From NCBI RefSeq assembly GCF_000165795.1, contig NZ_CM001022.1, positions 372,001-436,000 on the forward strand: a DNA stretch of 64,000 bases. Direction: 5' to 3'. Shown piece by piece: positions 1 through 8,728 of this stretch (position 1 is the stretch's first letter; each line of letters starts with the position of its first letter). This stretch comes from Aminomonas paucivorans DSM 12260. Lineage in GTDB: Bacteria; Synergistota; Synergistia; Synergistales; Synergistaceae. Made by a program: the position numbers and the translations under genes. The notes under the pieces were generated by a model that saw nothing but the letters and a program-made list of their open reading frames with translations, did not search any database and had not been told where the DNA came from.

Positions 1-57
1 GACATAACGCCCCCTCGGAGGTACGGTCCCCGCATCTCGTTGTCGGAGGTGGGATCC

Positions 58-636
58 ATGGAGATCAGAGAGCCGGTCCCCGTTTCGCCGGTTCCCGCAG
101 GTTCGGCCACCCGGTTCTGGGTGCGGGCGGGGCTTTTCGCCGCCCTGACGGCGGTAGGGGCGTTCCTGCGGGTGCCCCTGCCCTTCGTTCCCTTCACCCT
201 GCAGTACTTTTTCTGCGCCCTGGCGGGGTTCCTGCTGGGGGCCAAGGGGGGCTTCGCTTCCCAGGGGATCTACCTGGCCCTGGGGCTGGCGGGGCTGCCC
301 GTGTTCACCGCCGGGGGCGGCCCCGCCTACGTGTTCCAGCCCTCCTTCGGCTATCTCCTGGGTTTTCTGGCCGCCGCCCCCCTGGTGGGATGCCTTGCCC
401 GGGGTCCCCTGACCCTCCTGAAGGCCTACGGGGTTGCCCTGGCGGGGGTGCTGGGGGTCTACGCCCTGGGGGTGCCCTGGCTTTGGGGGGTCTTCAACCT
501 CCACCTGGGGGATCCCCGGACGGTGCGCTGGGCGGTCACCTACGGCTTTCTGGCTCCCCTGGGGGGAGACCTGGTGCTCTGCGGCCTCATCGCCCTGGGG
601 GCGGTGCGGCTGCGGCGGCTGGGGGTCTTCCGATGA
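58..636 (+). CDS. bioY: Biotin ECF transporter S-component BioY
   Basis: Substrate-binding membrane subunit of an energy-coupling-factor (ECF) transporter for biotin uptake. The 192-residue protein is almost entirely hydrophobic, with about six membrane segments, and has the BioY pattern of an early segment followed by PLPFVPFTLQ, a glycine-rich stretch and a conserved region near FQPSFGYLLGF. I chose the ATG at 58 because GGAGGT lies 7 bases upstream; a TTG at 40 is in frame but has no such site. It opens a biotin operon and overlaps bioB by 4 bp (ATGA), implying coupled translation. No EcfA/EcfT genes are nearby, so it probably uses a shared module encoded elsewhere. No BirA operator is recognisable in the 57 bases available upstream. 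Confidence 0.93.
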   Translation: MEIREPVPVSPVPAGSATRFWVRAGLFAALTAVGAFLRVPLPFVPFTLQYFFCALAGFLLGAKGGFASQGIYLALGLAGLPVFTAGGGPAYVFQPSFGYLLGFLAAAPLVGCLARGPLTLLKAYGVALAGVLGVYALGVPWLWGVFNLHLGDPRTVRWAVTYGFLAPLGGDLVLCGLIALGAVRLRRLGVFR

Positions 637-1598
637 GCCCCGGGGAGGTCCGCTCCCTGGTGGATCGGGTCGTCTCCCGGGGGGAGGGGGTCTGTCGGGA
701 GGAGGCCCTGGCGCTTCGGGACGCTCCCCTCCCGGATCTGCTGGAGGGGGCTTCCCGGATCCGGGAGGCCTTCTCGGGGCGGACTCTCCAGCTCTGCGCC
801 ATCGTCCCCTTTGCCTCCGGGGCCTGCGGGGAGGACTGCGCCTTCTGCGCCCAGTCCGCCCGCTGGAACACCCGGTGCGTCCCCCGACGGATGGAGGACG
901 AGGAGGTGCTGGCGGCGGCCCGGCGGGCTCGGAGCCGGGGGGCCCGGTTCTTCTCCCTGGTGGTCTCCGGCCGGGTCCCGGAGGAGGGACTGTTCCGTCG
1001 GATGGTGTCCCTGATCCGGCGGCTTCGGAAGGAGACGGACCTGCACCTGTGCGCCTCCCCGGGGCTGGTGGACGAGGCTCAGGCCCGGGAGCTGGCGGAG
1101 GCGGGGCTTCGGCGGCTTCACGGCAACCTGGAGACGGGGCCCGGGTTCTTCCCCCGGGTCTGCACCACCCACCGGTTCGAAGACAAGCTCCGTTCCCTGG
1201 CGGCGGCCCGGGCGGCGGGGCTGGAGGTGTGCTCCGGGGGGCTTTTGGGGATGGGGGAGGGGTGGGAGGACCGGGTAGACCTGGCCCTGGCGGTGCGGGA
1301 GGCCGGGGCGGTCTCCGTGCCCCTGAACGTGCTGGTGCCCCTCCCCGGCACGCCCCTGGAGAGCCGCCCCTCCCTGGAGCCGGGAGAGTTCCTGCGCGTC
1401 GCCTCGGTCTTCCGGTTCGTGCTGCCCCGAGCGCGGATCCGCTTCGCCGGGGGACGGGCCCGGGTGGGATCGGACCAGGAGGCGGCCCTCCTGGGGCCCG
1501 TGGACGGGGTGCTGGCGGGGGACTACCTCACCACCCCCGGGCCGGGGTGGGAACAGGACCGACAGCTCTTCGCCCGGCTGGGACGGGAGGTGGGGTGA
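633..1598 (+). CDS. bioB: Biotin synthase (radical SAM), variant auxiliary-cluster ligands
   Basis: Inserts sulfur into dethiobiotin, the last step of biotin synthesis. The 321-residue protein carries the radical-SAM triad C65-x3-C69-x2-C72 (CGEDCAFC), then C140 and C200, which correspond to two ligands of the usual [2Fe-2S] sulfur-donor cluster, and an arginine near 275 in the FAGGR region. At the place of the third ligand (E. coli C97) this protein has Ser108 (RFFSLVVSGR). It has extra cysteines at C55 (LQLC) and C177 (VCTTH). This suggests the anaerobe-type BioB with a different auxiliary cluster; that is inference. The start ATG overlaps the bioY stop, and its stop overlaps the bioD start. 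Confidence 0.93.
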   Translation: MSPGEVRSLVDRVVSRGEGVCREEALALRDAPLPDLLEGASRIREAFSGRTLQLCAIVPFASGACGEDCAFCAQSARWNTRCVPRRMEDEEVLAAARRARSRGARFFSLVVSGRVPEEGLFRRMVSLIRRLRKETDLHLCASPGLVDEAQARELAEAGLRRLHGNLETGPGFFPRVCTTHRFEDKLRSLAAARAAGLEVCSGGLLGMGEGWEDRVDLALAVREAGAVSVPLNVLVPLPGTPLESRPSLEPGEFLRVASVFRFVLPRARIRFAGGRARVGSDQEAALLGPVDGVLAGDYLTTPGPGWEQDRQLFARLGREVG

Positions 1599-2341
1599 TG
1601 GGGCGGGCCTTCTGGGTGCTGGGAACGGGCACCGACGTGGGGAAGACCTTCGTTTCGGGCTTTCTGGTGGCGGGGCTGCGTCGCCGGGGCCGGGAGGCGG
1701 GGTACTACAAGCCCGTGGCCAGCGGGGGGGTGCGCACCCCGGGGGGCCTGGCGGCCGCCGACGCCCTCTGGGCGGCGGAAGCCTCGGGGCTGGGGGACGA
1801 CCCCGTCTCCCTGGGGGGGTGCGTCTACGAGACCCCCGTCTCCCCCCACCTGGCGGCGCGGCTGGAGGGGCGCCCCGTGGACCGGGGGCGCATGGACGAG
1901 GAACTGGCCCGGTGGCGGACGATCCGGGATCCCCTGGTGGTGGAGGGGGCGGGGGGGCTGGCGGTGCCCCTGGACGACCGGGGCACCCTGATGGCGGACC
2001 TGGCGGCGGCTTCGGGGCTGCCGGCGGTGCTGGTCGCCGCCCCGGGGCTGGGTTCCCTGAACCACACCGCCCTCTCCGCCGCCTTCGCCCGGGGTCGGGG
2101 CATCCCCCTGCTGGGGGTGGTGGTCTGCGGCCACCGGCCGCAGGACCCGGTGGAGCGGGACAACCTGCTCTGGATGGAGCGGATGGCGGGAGCCCCCCTG
2201 CTGGGGGTCCTGCCCCGGGCGGACCTGCCGGAACGGCCGAGGGACTGGACGGCGGCGCAGCGGGAGAGCTTCGTCTCCCTCTGGGACGAAGGGACCTGGG
2301 GGCGCTTCGAGGCGGCCCTGGGGGAGGGGAGGACGGGATGA
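1598..2341 (+). CDS. bioD: Dethiobiotin synthetase
   Basis: ATP-dependent ring closure of 7,8-diaminopelargonic acid with CO2 to give dethiobiotin. The 247-residue protein has the BioD P-loop GTGTDVGKT at residues 9-17, the YYKPV segment near 35, and VVEGAGGLAVPL in the middle, all typical of the family and of normal length. The ATG sits in a TGATG junction with bioB, so translation is likely coupled. Its own stop overlaps the bioA ATG. It lies between bioB and bioA, as expected for the pathway order run backwards. Confidence 0.95.
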   Translation: MGRAFWVLGTGTDVGKTFVSGFLVAGLRRRGREAGYYKPVASGGVRTPGGLAAADALWAAEASGLGDDPVSLGGCVYETPVSPHLAARLEGRPVDRGRMDEELARWRTIRDPLVVEGAGGLAVPLDDRGTLMADLAAASGLPAVLVAAPGLGSLNHTALSAAFARGRGIPLLGVVVCGHRPQDPVERDNLLWMERMAGAPLLGVLPRADLPERPRDWTAAQRESFVSLWDEGTWGRFEAALGEGRTG

Positions 2342-3690
2342 GCGAAACCTTCACGGAACGGCAGAGGCGGGACCTGGCCCACAACTGGCACCCCTGCACC
2401 CAGATGGCGGACCACGAGGAGTGGCCCCCCCTGGCGGTGCGCTCCGCCCGGGGGGTCTGGCTGGAGGACGAGACGGGGCGCCGGATCCTGGACGGCATCT
2501 CCTCCTGGTGGGTGAACCTCTTCGGCCACGGCCACCCGAGGCTGGTGGAGACCCTGGCCCGACAGGCGGAGAGACTGGACCACTGCCTCTTCGCGGGGTG
2601 CACCCACGACCCCGCCATCGAGCTGGGGGAGCGCCTCGCCGCCCTCTCGGGGCTTCCCCGGGTCTTCTACGCCGACAACGGGTCCTGCGCCGTGGAGACC
2701 GCCCTGAAGATGAGCTTCCACGCCCACCGCAACGCCGGGGCGGTGGGGCGGACCCGTTTCGCCCACCTGGGGGGTTCCTACCACGGGGAGACCCTGGGGG
2801 CCCTGGGGGTGGGGGACCTGGGGCTCTACGGGGAGGTCTACCGGCCCCTCCTCCGGCCGGGGGTGCGGGTGGAGGGGCCGGACTGCTTCCGGTGTCCCTA
2901 CGGCCTGACCCGGGAGGGTTGCGGCGTCCCCTGCCTGGACCGGGACCGGCGCACCCTGGAGGCCCACGGGGAGAGTCTCTGCGGGGTCATCGTGGAGCCC
3001 CTGGTGCAGGGGGCGGCGGGGATGCGGGTGTACCCTCCCGCCTACCTGGCGGGGCTTCGGCGGGTCTGTTCCGATCTGGGGATCCACCTCATCGACGACG
3101 AGATCGCCATGGGCTTCGGCCGCACGGGGACCCTCTTCGCCTGCCAGCAGGCGGGGGTGGTCCCGGACCTGATGTGTCTCTCCAAGGGCATCACCGGAGG
3201 GATGATCCCCTTCTCCGTCGTCCTGGCCTCGGAGGAGATCTACCGGGCCTTCTACGGCGGGGGGGGGCGGCAGGCGTTCCTGCACAGCCACAGCTACTCC
3301 GGCAGCCCCCTGGGCTGCGCCCTGGCCTGCACGGTGCTGGACCTCTTCGAGGAGGAGGGGATCCTGGACCGGGTGGCCCGGCTGGGGCGGTTCCTGCGGG
3401 AGCGGGTGGCCTCGGAGCTGCCCCGGTGTCCCCACCTGGGAGAGTACCGGCAGATCGGGCTGGTGGGGGCCCTGGAGCTGGTGGCGGACCCGGGGACCCG
3501 TGCGTCCTTCTCCCCGGACCTGCGCCTGGGACGGCGCATCGCCCGGGCCGCCCTGGACCGGGGGGTGCTGCTGCGGCCCCTGGGGGAGGTGGTGTACTTC
3601 CTTCCCCCCTACGCCGTCACGGAGGAGGACCTGGAGGTCCTGGCGGAGGGGGCCTTCGGGGCGGTGCGGGAGGTCCTGGGCTCCCTTTAG
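2338..3690 (+). CDS. bioA: Adenosylmethionine-8-amino-7-oxononanoate aminotransferase
   Basis: PLP enzyme that transaminates 7-keto-8-aminopelargonate (KAPA), normally with S-adenosylmethionine, to diaminopelargonate. The 450-residue class-III aminotransferase shows the early NWHPC and SSWWVNLFGHGHP motifs of BioA, an Asp pair (DDEIAMGFGRTG, about 253-254) contacting the cofactor, and the Schiff-base lysine at about K283 (LSKGITGG). The ATG overlaps the bioD stop. It is the last gene of the operon; the next gene runs the other way after 34 bases. There is no bioF, bioC, bioH or bioW in the window, so KAPA must come from elsewhere in the genome or from outside. Confidence 0.94.
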   Translation: MSETFTERQRRDLAHNWHPCTQMADHEEWPPLAVRSARGVWLEDETGRRILDGISSWWVNLFGHGHPRLVETLARQAERLDHCLFAGCTHDPAIELGERLAALSGLPRVFYADNGSCAVETALKMSFHAHRNAGAVGRTRFAHLGGSYHGETLGALGVGDLGLYGEVYRPLLRPGVRVEGPDCFRCPYGLTREGCGVPCLDRDRRTLEAHGESLCGVIVEPLVQGAAGMRVYPPAYLAGLRRVCSDLGIHLIDDEIAMGFGRTGTLFACQQAGVVPDLMCLSKGITGGMIPFSVVLASEEIYRAFYGGGGRQAFLHSHSYSGSPLGCALACTVLDLFEEEGILDRVARLGRFLRERVASELPRCPHLGEYRQIGLVGALELVADPGTRASFSPDLRLGRRIARAALDRGVLLRPLGEVVYFLPPYAVTEEDLEVLAEGAFGAVREVLGSL

Positions 3691-3724
3691 GCAGAAGCCC
3701 CGGGCGGACCGTCGAAGGGGGGGC

Positions 3725-5317
3725 TCAGGCCAGAACGGAGTTCAGCCTCTCCAGCAGGTCCCGCCGATCCCGGTGCACCAGGCAGACCACCTGGATGTCC
3801 TCCAGGGGGTCCCCTAGGGGGACGAAGGCCCCGTCGAAGCGGGTCCGGTTCAGGTGGTCCGCCACCCGGGTCTCCGCCGCCACCCCGTCCAGGCGGCCCC
3901 AGAGGTGTTCCGCAAAGCTGGCCGCGTCGTCCTCCATCTCCGTCACTCGGGCTCCCCGGGACCGGAGCAGGGCGATGAGGTTTCCCGTGCCCCCTCTCTG
4001 GACGCCGATGGAGCGTCCCGAGAGGTTCCGGGGGTCCAGGTCGATCCTTCGGGGGCGGCCCAGGCCGTCCCGATTCGCCCCGTAGATCCGGGTCTGCATG
4101 CGCCCGTAGGGCCGGGTGGCCGCCACGGGGAAGGCGTCGAAGTACGAGTTGGGCCATCCTGCGTTGAGGATCACGTCGATGTCCCCCTCCACCAGCAGGG
4201 GGAAGACCCGGGCCCAGGGGGCCCCCACGAACCGGGGGGTCAGCCCCAGGGCCTTCGCGGCCCGTCGGGCCGTCTCCACCCCGGTGCCCTCGGAGACCCC
4301 TCCGGAGAGGCTCACCCAGGGGGCGTAGGCGTCGTCGTGCCCCACCGCCAGGATCCCCCTCCCCCGATCCAGGGCCCGGACTTCCGGGCTGCGGCGCAGG
4401 GCCTGGATGCGGGCGAACCGCTCCTGTCCCTCCGCCGCGCAGCGGTCCGCCGTCTCCACCAGGGAACGGTTGCGCCGGTCCTGGACGGCGGAGAGAGCCA
4501 GAACCTCCCGGATCCGGTGGCCGATGGCGCAGGTTTCCTCCAGCACGGTGCCTTCCGTGCGGTCCTGGGCCTTCACCTGCTTCGCCATGGCGTCCAGGCG
4601 CTTCGAGGCGTCCGAAAGACCCTCCAGGGAGGCCTGGAGGGTGCGGCGTCCCGAGTGGATGCCCTCCACGGTTCGTTCCTTGTTCTCCCGGAAGTCCTCC
4701 AGCACCGACCGGGTCTCTGCGGTGCGCTCCCCCAGGGTGCCCATGAGGGCGCCGATGCGTTTGGTGATGACCGTGCTCTCCCCCGCCAGTTTGCGCACCT
4801 CGTCCGCCACCACCGCGAAGCCCCGGCCGTGCTCCCCCGCCCGGGCCGCCTCGATGGCCGCGTTGAGGGCCAGGAGGTTCGTCTGCTTGGCCACCTTCTC
4901 GATGCCCGAGAGCATCCCCGCCACCTCCACCGCCACCCCCGCCAGGGAGGCCACCAGGGACTGGACCCCCTGGAAGGAGCGGTTCATGGCCTCCAGGGAC
5001 TCCGTGGCCTCCTCCATGATCCGGGCGCTCTCGTTTCCCCGGGCCACCGTGTCCTCCAGGCGGTTCTTCAGGTCCTCCGCCTCCCCGACGAGGGCGGAGG
5101 AGGTCCGGCGGCTTCCCTCCATCTCCCCGCAGGCCCGTTCCAGGGAGGAGCGGTTCCCCTCCAGCTCCGCAAGCAGCCCCGCCGCGTCGGTCCGGGAGAG
5201 GCGAAGGTCCTCCCTCTGCTCTCGGGCGAAGGAGCGCAGGGCTCCGTCGGCGGCGTCCAGAAGGTCCAGGAGGTCGCGCAGCACCTCCCGGGAGGGTTCG
5301 GGCAGGGTCGGGTTCAT
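3725..5317 (-). CDS. Cytoplasmic chemotaxis transducer with C-terminal solute-binding-like domain
   Basis: A signalling protein of about 530 residues with no membrane segment and no signal peptide. Residues 1-310 (numbered from the ATG at 5317) are helical and contain the highly conserved chemoreceptor hairpin tip ([19 protein letters not shown], then [14 protein letters not shown]), which docks CheA/CheW. Residues about 320-530 look like a family-3 extracellular solute-binding protein: [26 protein letters not shown], a PYGR strand and [15 protein letters not shown]. This is the reverse of the usual order (sensor first, signalling last) and the sensor would be inside the cell. The ATG at 5317 is preferred because the 34 residues before it, from an ATG at 5419, are proline-rich and unlike the family; neither start has a strong ribosome site. 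It converges on bioA. Confidence 0.85.
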   Translation of the reverse strand: MNPTLPEPSREVLRDLLDLLDAADGALRSFAREQREDLRLSRTDAAGLLAELEGNRSSLERACGEMEGSRRTSSALVGEAEDLKNRLEDTVARGNESARIMEEATESLEAMNRSFQGVQSLVASLAGVAVEVAGMLSGIEKVAKQTNLLALNAAIEAARAGEHGRGFAVVADEVRKLAGESTVITKRIGALMGTLGERTAETRSVLEDFRENKERTVEGIHSGRRTLQASLEGLSDASKRLDAMAKQVKAQDRTEGTVLEETCAIGHRIREVLALSAVQDRRNRSLVETADRCAAEGQERFARIQALRRSPEVRALDRGRGILAVGHDDAYAPWVSLSGGVSEGTGVETARRAAKALGLTPRFVGAPWARVFPLLVEGDIDVILNAGWPNSYFDAFPVAATRPYGRMQTRIYGANRDGLGRPRRIDLDPRNLSGRSIGVQRGGTGNLIALLRSRGARVTEMEDDAASFAEHLWGRLDGVAAETRVADHLNRTRFDGAFVPLGDPLEDIQVVCLVHRDRRDLLERLNSVLA

Positions 5318-5465
5318 GGGGGTCACCACTCGTTCTTCAAGGGATGGGAGAGGCCTTTTGGGGGAAGAGGGGTACGGCGAGACGGGTCTCCGAGGAGGAA
5401 GATAGGCAGAGGGCGTCATGAAAACAAGGTGATCCGTTCACAGACTTCCCGCACGGGGTGACAAA

Positions 5466-5490
5466 TCGGGGGGCCTTCAGGGCCCCCCGA
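5466..5490 (-). terminator. Intrinsic terminator of the sulfur/selenium operon
   Basis: A 10-bp GC stem (TCGGGGGGCC / GGCCCCCCGA) with a 5-base loop lies just downstream of the tusA-like stop. Read on the minus strand it is followed by TTTGTC. Confidence 0.7.
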
Positions 5491-5508
5491 AGCGGTGCGC
5501 GTGCCCTC

Positions 5509-5730
5509 CTAGCGGTCCAGCAGGACCCGGAAGTCCCCCTCCGGGGTGGCTTCCGAGGAGACCCGGAAACCCTGTCCCCGGGCGAAGCGGGACACGTTCT
5601 CCCGGGAGGTGACGGAACTCACCAGGACCTCCAGGGCCTTGCCCGCGTGGGCGTCCGCGGCCTTCTTCGTCTCCAGCACCGGCTGGGGGCAGGAGAGCCC
5701 CCGGGCGTCCACAAGGATCCGTTCGGTCAT
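5509..5730 (-). CDS. TusA/SirA-family sulfur carrier protein
   Basis: A 73-residue protein with the TusA-fold signature: VDARGLSCPQPVLETKKA, where the cysteine of the CPxP motif (about C14) carries sulfur as a persulfide. Family members relay sulfur, or possibly selenium, between desulfurases and acceptors. It is the last gene of the minus-strand operon, 13 bases after the YedE-like membrane protein; TusA-like/YedE-like pairs are a common arrangement. It could be called YedF-like in the broad sense, but the longer selenium-type YedF is the separate gene at 8132-8728. Confidence 0.9.
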   Translation of the reverse strand: MTERILVDARGLSCPQPVLETKKAADAHAGKALEVLVSSVTSRENVSRFARGQGFRVSSEATPEGDFRVLLDR

Positions 5731-5743
5731 GAGCGTACCCTCC

Positions 5744-6850
5744 TCACACGTTCTCCCGGCGGTTCAGGAAGCCCACCGCCAGGCAGAACAGCATCCCCAC
5801 GATCCAGGCCCCCAGCACGTAGGGGGTGGGGCCCTTGGCGGAGCTGGCCAGGGTGAAGTTGTGGGCGGCCGCAGCTCCCACCAGCATGCCCAGGACGAAG
5901 ACCGCCGAGTCCCCGTCCCCTTCGCCGCTCAGGATGAACTGCCGCCCCGGGCAGCCCCCCGCCAGGGTGAAGGCCAAGCCGGAGAGGACCATGCCCAGGA
6001 AGTTCCAGAGGTGGTTCGTGTGGGCCACCGGCTGGCCCGTGGTTCCCAGGTGGAACTGTCCCAGGGCCAGGTTCGTGGCGGCGGCGGCCACGATCAGGGC
6101 GGCGATGCCCCGGAAGAGGTGGGGGTCCTTGAGCATCATGAGGTCCCGGAAGGCCCCCACGGTGCAGAAGCGGCTGCGCTGTCCCATCCAGCCCACCAGC
6201 AGCCCCACTCCCAGGGCGACCAGCAGGGGAGCGTGCTGGGAACCCGGTCCCTTGAGGGAGAAGAAGATCGGTCCCGTGGCGTCCCCGTCGGGGGTGCGCC
6301 CCATGAGGGGGGCCGCCACCAGCAGGGCCAGCAGCCCCACCGTGATCAGGGGCATCACGTACCCGGAAGCCCGGGTGGAGGGGTGGGCCCGACCCAGGTT
6401 GAAGCCGTTCCACAAGAAGCCGATCCCCAGGCCGATGCCCGCCAGGAGGCCCGCGATGCCCCCCAGGGCGGTGAGGTCTCCCCCGGAGAGGCGCAGGTAG
6501 GCCCTCCAGGGGCAGCCCAGGAAGATGAGGGCCCCGATCATGGCGAAGAAGCCCAGGAAGAAACGGACTACCGGGGCGGAACCGGAGCGGGGGCGGTACT
6601 CCCGGAAGAGCAGGGAGGCCCCGAAGGACCCCAGGAGGAGGCCCAGAATCTCCGGGCGGAGGTACTGCACCACCCCCGCGCGATGGAGCCCCAGGGCTCC
6701 GGCGATGTCCCGGGTGAAGCAGGCCACGCAGATCCCCATGTTGCCGGGGTTGCCCAGGCGTACCAGCACCGGGGCCAGGATTCCCACCACGATCCCCGTC
6801 AGGACGGGGCCCCAGGAGGAGGTGAGAGGACGATCCAGCGGTTCGAGCAC
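5744..6850 (-). CDS. yedE: YeeE/YedE-family sulfur/selenium transport membrane protein
   Basis: A 368-residue polytopic membrane protein of the YeeE/YedE (DUF395) family, which contains transporters for thiosulfate-type sulfur compounds; the YedE subgroup is linked by genome context to selenium metabolism. About ten membrane segments are visible. Characteristic cysteines lie in MGICVACFTRD, FLGCPWRAYLRL, SRFCTVGAFRD and LAGGCPGRQ, where family members pass the substrate through a cysteine relay. The start is a GTG at 6850 with GGTGAT just upstream. The 110-bp gap to the upstream desulfurase gene holds a small GC hairpin (CGGCGCC / GGCGCCG) without a T-run. It sits in the middle of the sulfur/selenium operon, supporting the subgroup call. 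Confidence 0.88.
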   Translation of the reverse strand: MLEPLDRPLTSSWGPVLTGIVVGILAPVLVRLGNPGNMGICVACFTRDIAGALGLHRAGVVQYLRPEILGLLLGSFGASLLFREYRPRSGSAPVVRFFLGFFAMIGALIFLGCPWRAYLRLSGGDLTALGGIAGLLAGIGLGIGFLWNGFNLGRAHPSTRASGYVMPLITVGLLALLVAAPLMGRTPDGDATGPIFFSLKGPGSQHAPLLVALGVGLLVGWMGQRSRFCTVGAFRDLMMLKDPHLFRGIAALIVAAAATNLALGQFHLGTTGQPVAHTNHLWNFLGMVLSGLAFTLAGGCPGRQFILSGEGDGDSAVFVLGMLVGAAAAHNFTLASSAKGPTPYVLGAWIVGMLFCLAVGFLNRRENV

Positions 6851-6960
6851 AACATCACCTTCTTCTTCAGATTGGTGTTGCCTACGGCGCCTTCCGGCGC
6901 CGGGGGGCGGGTTCAGGCGGCTCGATCCACGGCGTCACCTCCTCTCCGTCCCAAAGGGAT

Positions 6961-8127
6961 CTAGCGGCCCTCTCGGGCCAGCTCCTCCAGGGCCCGGACT
7001 GTCCGGTCCATCTCTTCGGGGGTGTTGAAGTACCCCGGGGAGAGGCGCAGGGCCCCCTGGGGGAAGGTCCCCAGGGTGCGGTGCGCCAGGGGGGAGCAGT
7101 GCAACCCCGGGCGGGACTCGATGCCGTAGCGGTCCGAAAGCTCCAGGGCCAGGGTGCCGTTGTCCCACCCGGCCAGGTTCAGGGCGAACACGGACAGCCG
7201 GTTCGACCCGTCCCGGGGGCCGTGGAGGGTCAGCCCCGGCACGGCCAGGAGCCCCGCCAGGAGACGGGCTCCCAGGCGGTGTTCCCGCTCCGCCACGACC
7301 TCGATCCCCGTCCCGGCAAGCCACTCCAGGGCCGCGGCGAGCCCCGCGATGCCCGGAAGGTTCGGGGTCCCCGCCTCGAACTTGTCCGGCAGGGTGGTGG
7401 GCTGGGTCTCCTCGTGGGAGAAGCTGCCCGTGCCCCCTTCCACGAAGGGGGCGCAGCGCTCCGCCAGGTCGGGTCTCCAGAGGATCCCCCCCACCCCCTG
7501 GGGGCCCATGAGTCCCTTGTGGCCGGTGAAGCACAGGGCCCCCAGGTCCCACCGAGCCGCGTCCAAGGGCACCACCCCGGCGGTCTGGGCGGCGTCCAGC
7601 ACCAGGGGAACCTTTGCGCGGGCGCAGAGAGGGGCCAGGGCGTCCAGGTCCTGCAGGGCGCCGCAGACGTTGCTGCCGTGGGACAGCACCGCCAGGTCCG
7701 CGGGTTCTCTCAGGGCCTCCTCCAGGGTCCGGGGGGCCAGGAAACCCTCGGGGGAGCAGGGCAGCACCTCCAACCGCACCCCTTCGGCCTCCAGGCGGCG
7801 CAGGGGGCGCACCACTCCGTTGTGTTCCATGGAGGAGGTGAGGACCCGCATTCCCGGCCGCAGCAGCCCCTTGAGCACCACGTTCAGGGATTCGGTGACG
7901 TTGGCGGTGAAGGTGACGTAGCGCGGGTCCCCCCCGGCGTGTCCCCCCAGGAGAGAGGAGACGCGCTCCCGGCAGGTGGTCACCAGGTCCAGGGTGGAGA
8001 GGTCCCGGGATGCCGCGGAGCCCCGGGCCAGGTTGGCTCCCCCCGTGCGGAGGAACGCCGCCATGGCCTCGGGCACGCAGTCCGGCTTGGGCCAGGTGGT
8101 GGCGGCGTTGTTCAGGTAGAGGGCCAT
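6961..8127 (-). CDS. Cysteine desulfurase-like class V aminotransferase
   Basis: A 388-residue PLP enzyme of the NifS/CsdA fold. Visible features are the N-terminal NNAATTWPKP, Asp178 in LVLDAAQ, the PLP lysine K204 in FTGHKG, and a C-terminal loop cysteine in RPGLHCSPLAHRTLG that could carry the persulfide or selenide. The sequence type resembles the cysteine-desulfurase subfamily often linked to selenium and sulfur gene clusters rather than housekeeping IscS. It follows the selenium-type YedF by 4 bases, so the two are probably co-translated. Likely role: release sulfur (or selenium) from cysteine (or selenocysteine) for the carriers encoded around it. The actual substrate cannot be told from sequence. 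Confidence 0.88.
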   Translation of the reverse strand: MALYLNNAATTWPKPDCVPEAMAAFLRTGGANLARGSAASRDLSTLDLVTTCRERVSSLLGGHAGGDPRYVTFTANVTESLNVVLKGLLRPGMRVLTSSMEHNGVVRPLRRLEAEGVRLEVLPCSPEGFLAPRTLEEALREPADLAVLSHGSNVCGALQDLDALAPLCARAKVPLVLDAAQTAGVVPLDAARWDLGALCFTGHKGLMGPQGVGGILWRPDLAERCAPFVEGGTGSFSHEETQPTTLPDKFEAGTPNLPGIAGLAAALEWLAGTGIEVVAEREHRLGARLLAGLLAVPGLTLHGPRDGSNRLSVFALNLAGWDNGTLALELSDRYGIESRPGLHCSPLAHRTLGTFPQGALRLSPGYFNTPEEMDRTVRALEELAREGR

Positions 8128-8131
8128 GGGA

Positions 8132-8728
8132 TCAGCCCATCACCACGGGCTTGGCGGTGCCGTATACGGCCTCGGTGATCTCGAACATGTTGGAGATGGT
8201 GCCCACCGCCACCCGATCGGTGACGTCGAAGTGCTTCGTGCAGGTGCCGCACACCAGCACCCGCACCCCCTTGGCGGCCATCTCCCCCAGGGTCTCGTGG
8301 GCGGAGGAGTCCTTCAGGGCCAAGAAGACCGCCCCGTTCATCAGAGCCAGCACCGAGGGCAGGGGGGTCCGCTGGGCCAGGGTGCCCAGGAAGGCCTTCA
8401 TGAGGGCATCCCCCAGCTCCGGGGATTCGCTCCCCAGGGTGCGGGAGAGGAGGAGCACCCCGTAGTCCCCCGTGGCGGGGGAGGAGGGGCAGGTCAGGGC
8501 GGGGGCGGGTCCCGCCTCGCCGGTCTTCTCCGCCTTGAGCACCAGCCGGGGGACCTCTCCACCGGGGGTCACGGAGTATCCCTGGCTCTCCAGGAACCGG
8601 GTCACGTTGGAGGCGGAGACGGGGTTGTCCACCGTCACCTCCAGGGACGCCGCCCCTCCGTCCACCGCCGCCTTGGCCAGCATCACCGGCTGGGGGCAGG
8701 GTTTGCCCGTCGCGTCGATCTGCATCAT
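8132..8728 (-). CDS. yedF: Selenium-metabolism sulfurtransferase-like protein YedF
   Basis: A 198-residue two-part protein. Residues 1-70 are a TusA-like domain with the CPQP motif (C11-P-Q-P). Residues about 85-198 are a DsrE-like domain beginning DYGVLLLSRTLG and containing VLVCGTCTKHF, with a CxxC-like pair. This layout matches the family named YedF that co-occurs with selenium metabolism genes. Start: ATG at 8728, 9 bases after GGAGG. The upstream gene's TGA overlaps this ATG (TGATG on the minus strand). The function in the family is not established; carrier or adaptor for sulfur or selenium is the usual proposal. Confidence 0.88.
   Translation of the reverse strand: MMQIDATGKPCPQPVMLAKAAVDGGAASLEVTVDNPVSASNVTRFLESQGYSVTPGGEVPRLVLKAEKTGEAGPAPALTCPSSPATGDYGVLLLSRTLGSESPELGDALMKAFLGTLAQRTPLPSVLALMNGAVFLALKDSSAHETLGEMAAKGVRVLVCGTCTKHFDVTDRVAVGTISNMFEITEAVYGTAKPVVMG

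Noticed and set aside
40-57. TTG at 40 as the bioY start
   Set aside because: It would put the GGAGGT ribosome site inside the gene; the ATG at 58 is correctly spaced from it.
540-2618. Long antisense open frame across the biotin operon (and similar ones over carB, the kinases and gyrA)
   Set aside because: Very GC-rich DNA gives long random frames; these products are proline/arginine/glycine-rich without family motifs, while the other strand encodes well-known proteins.
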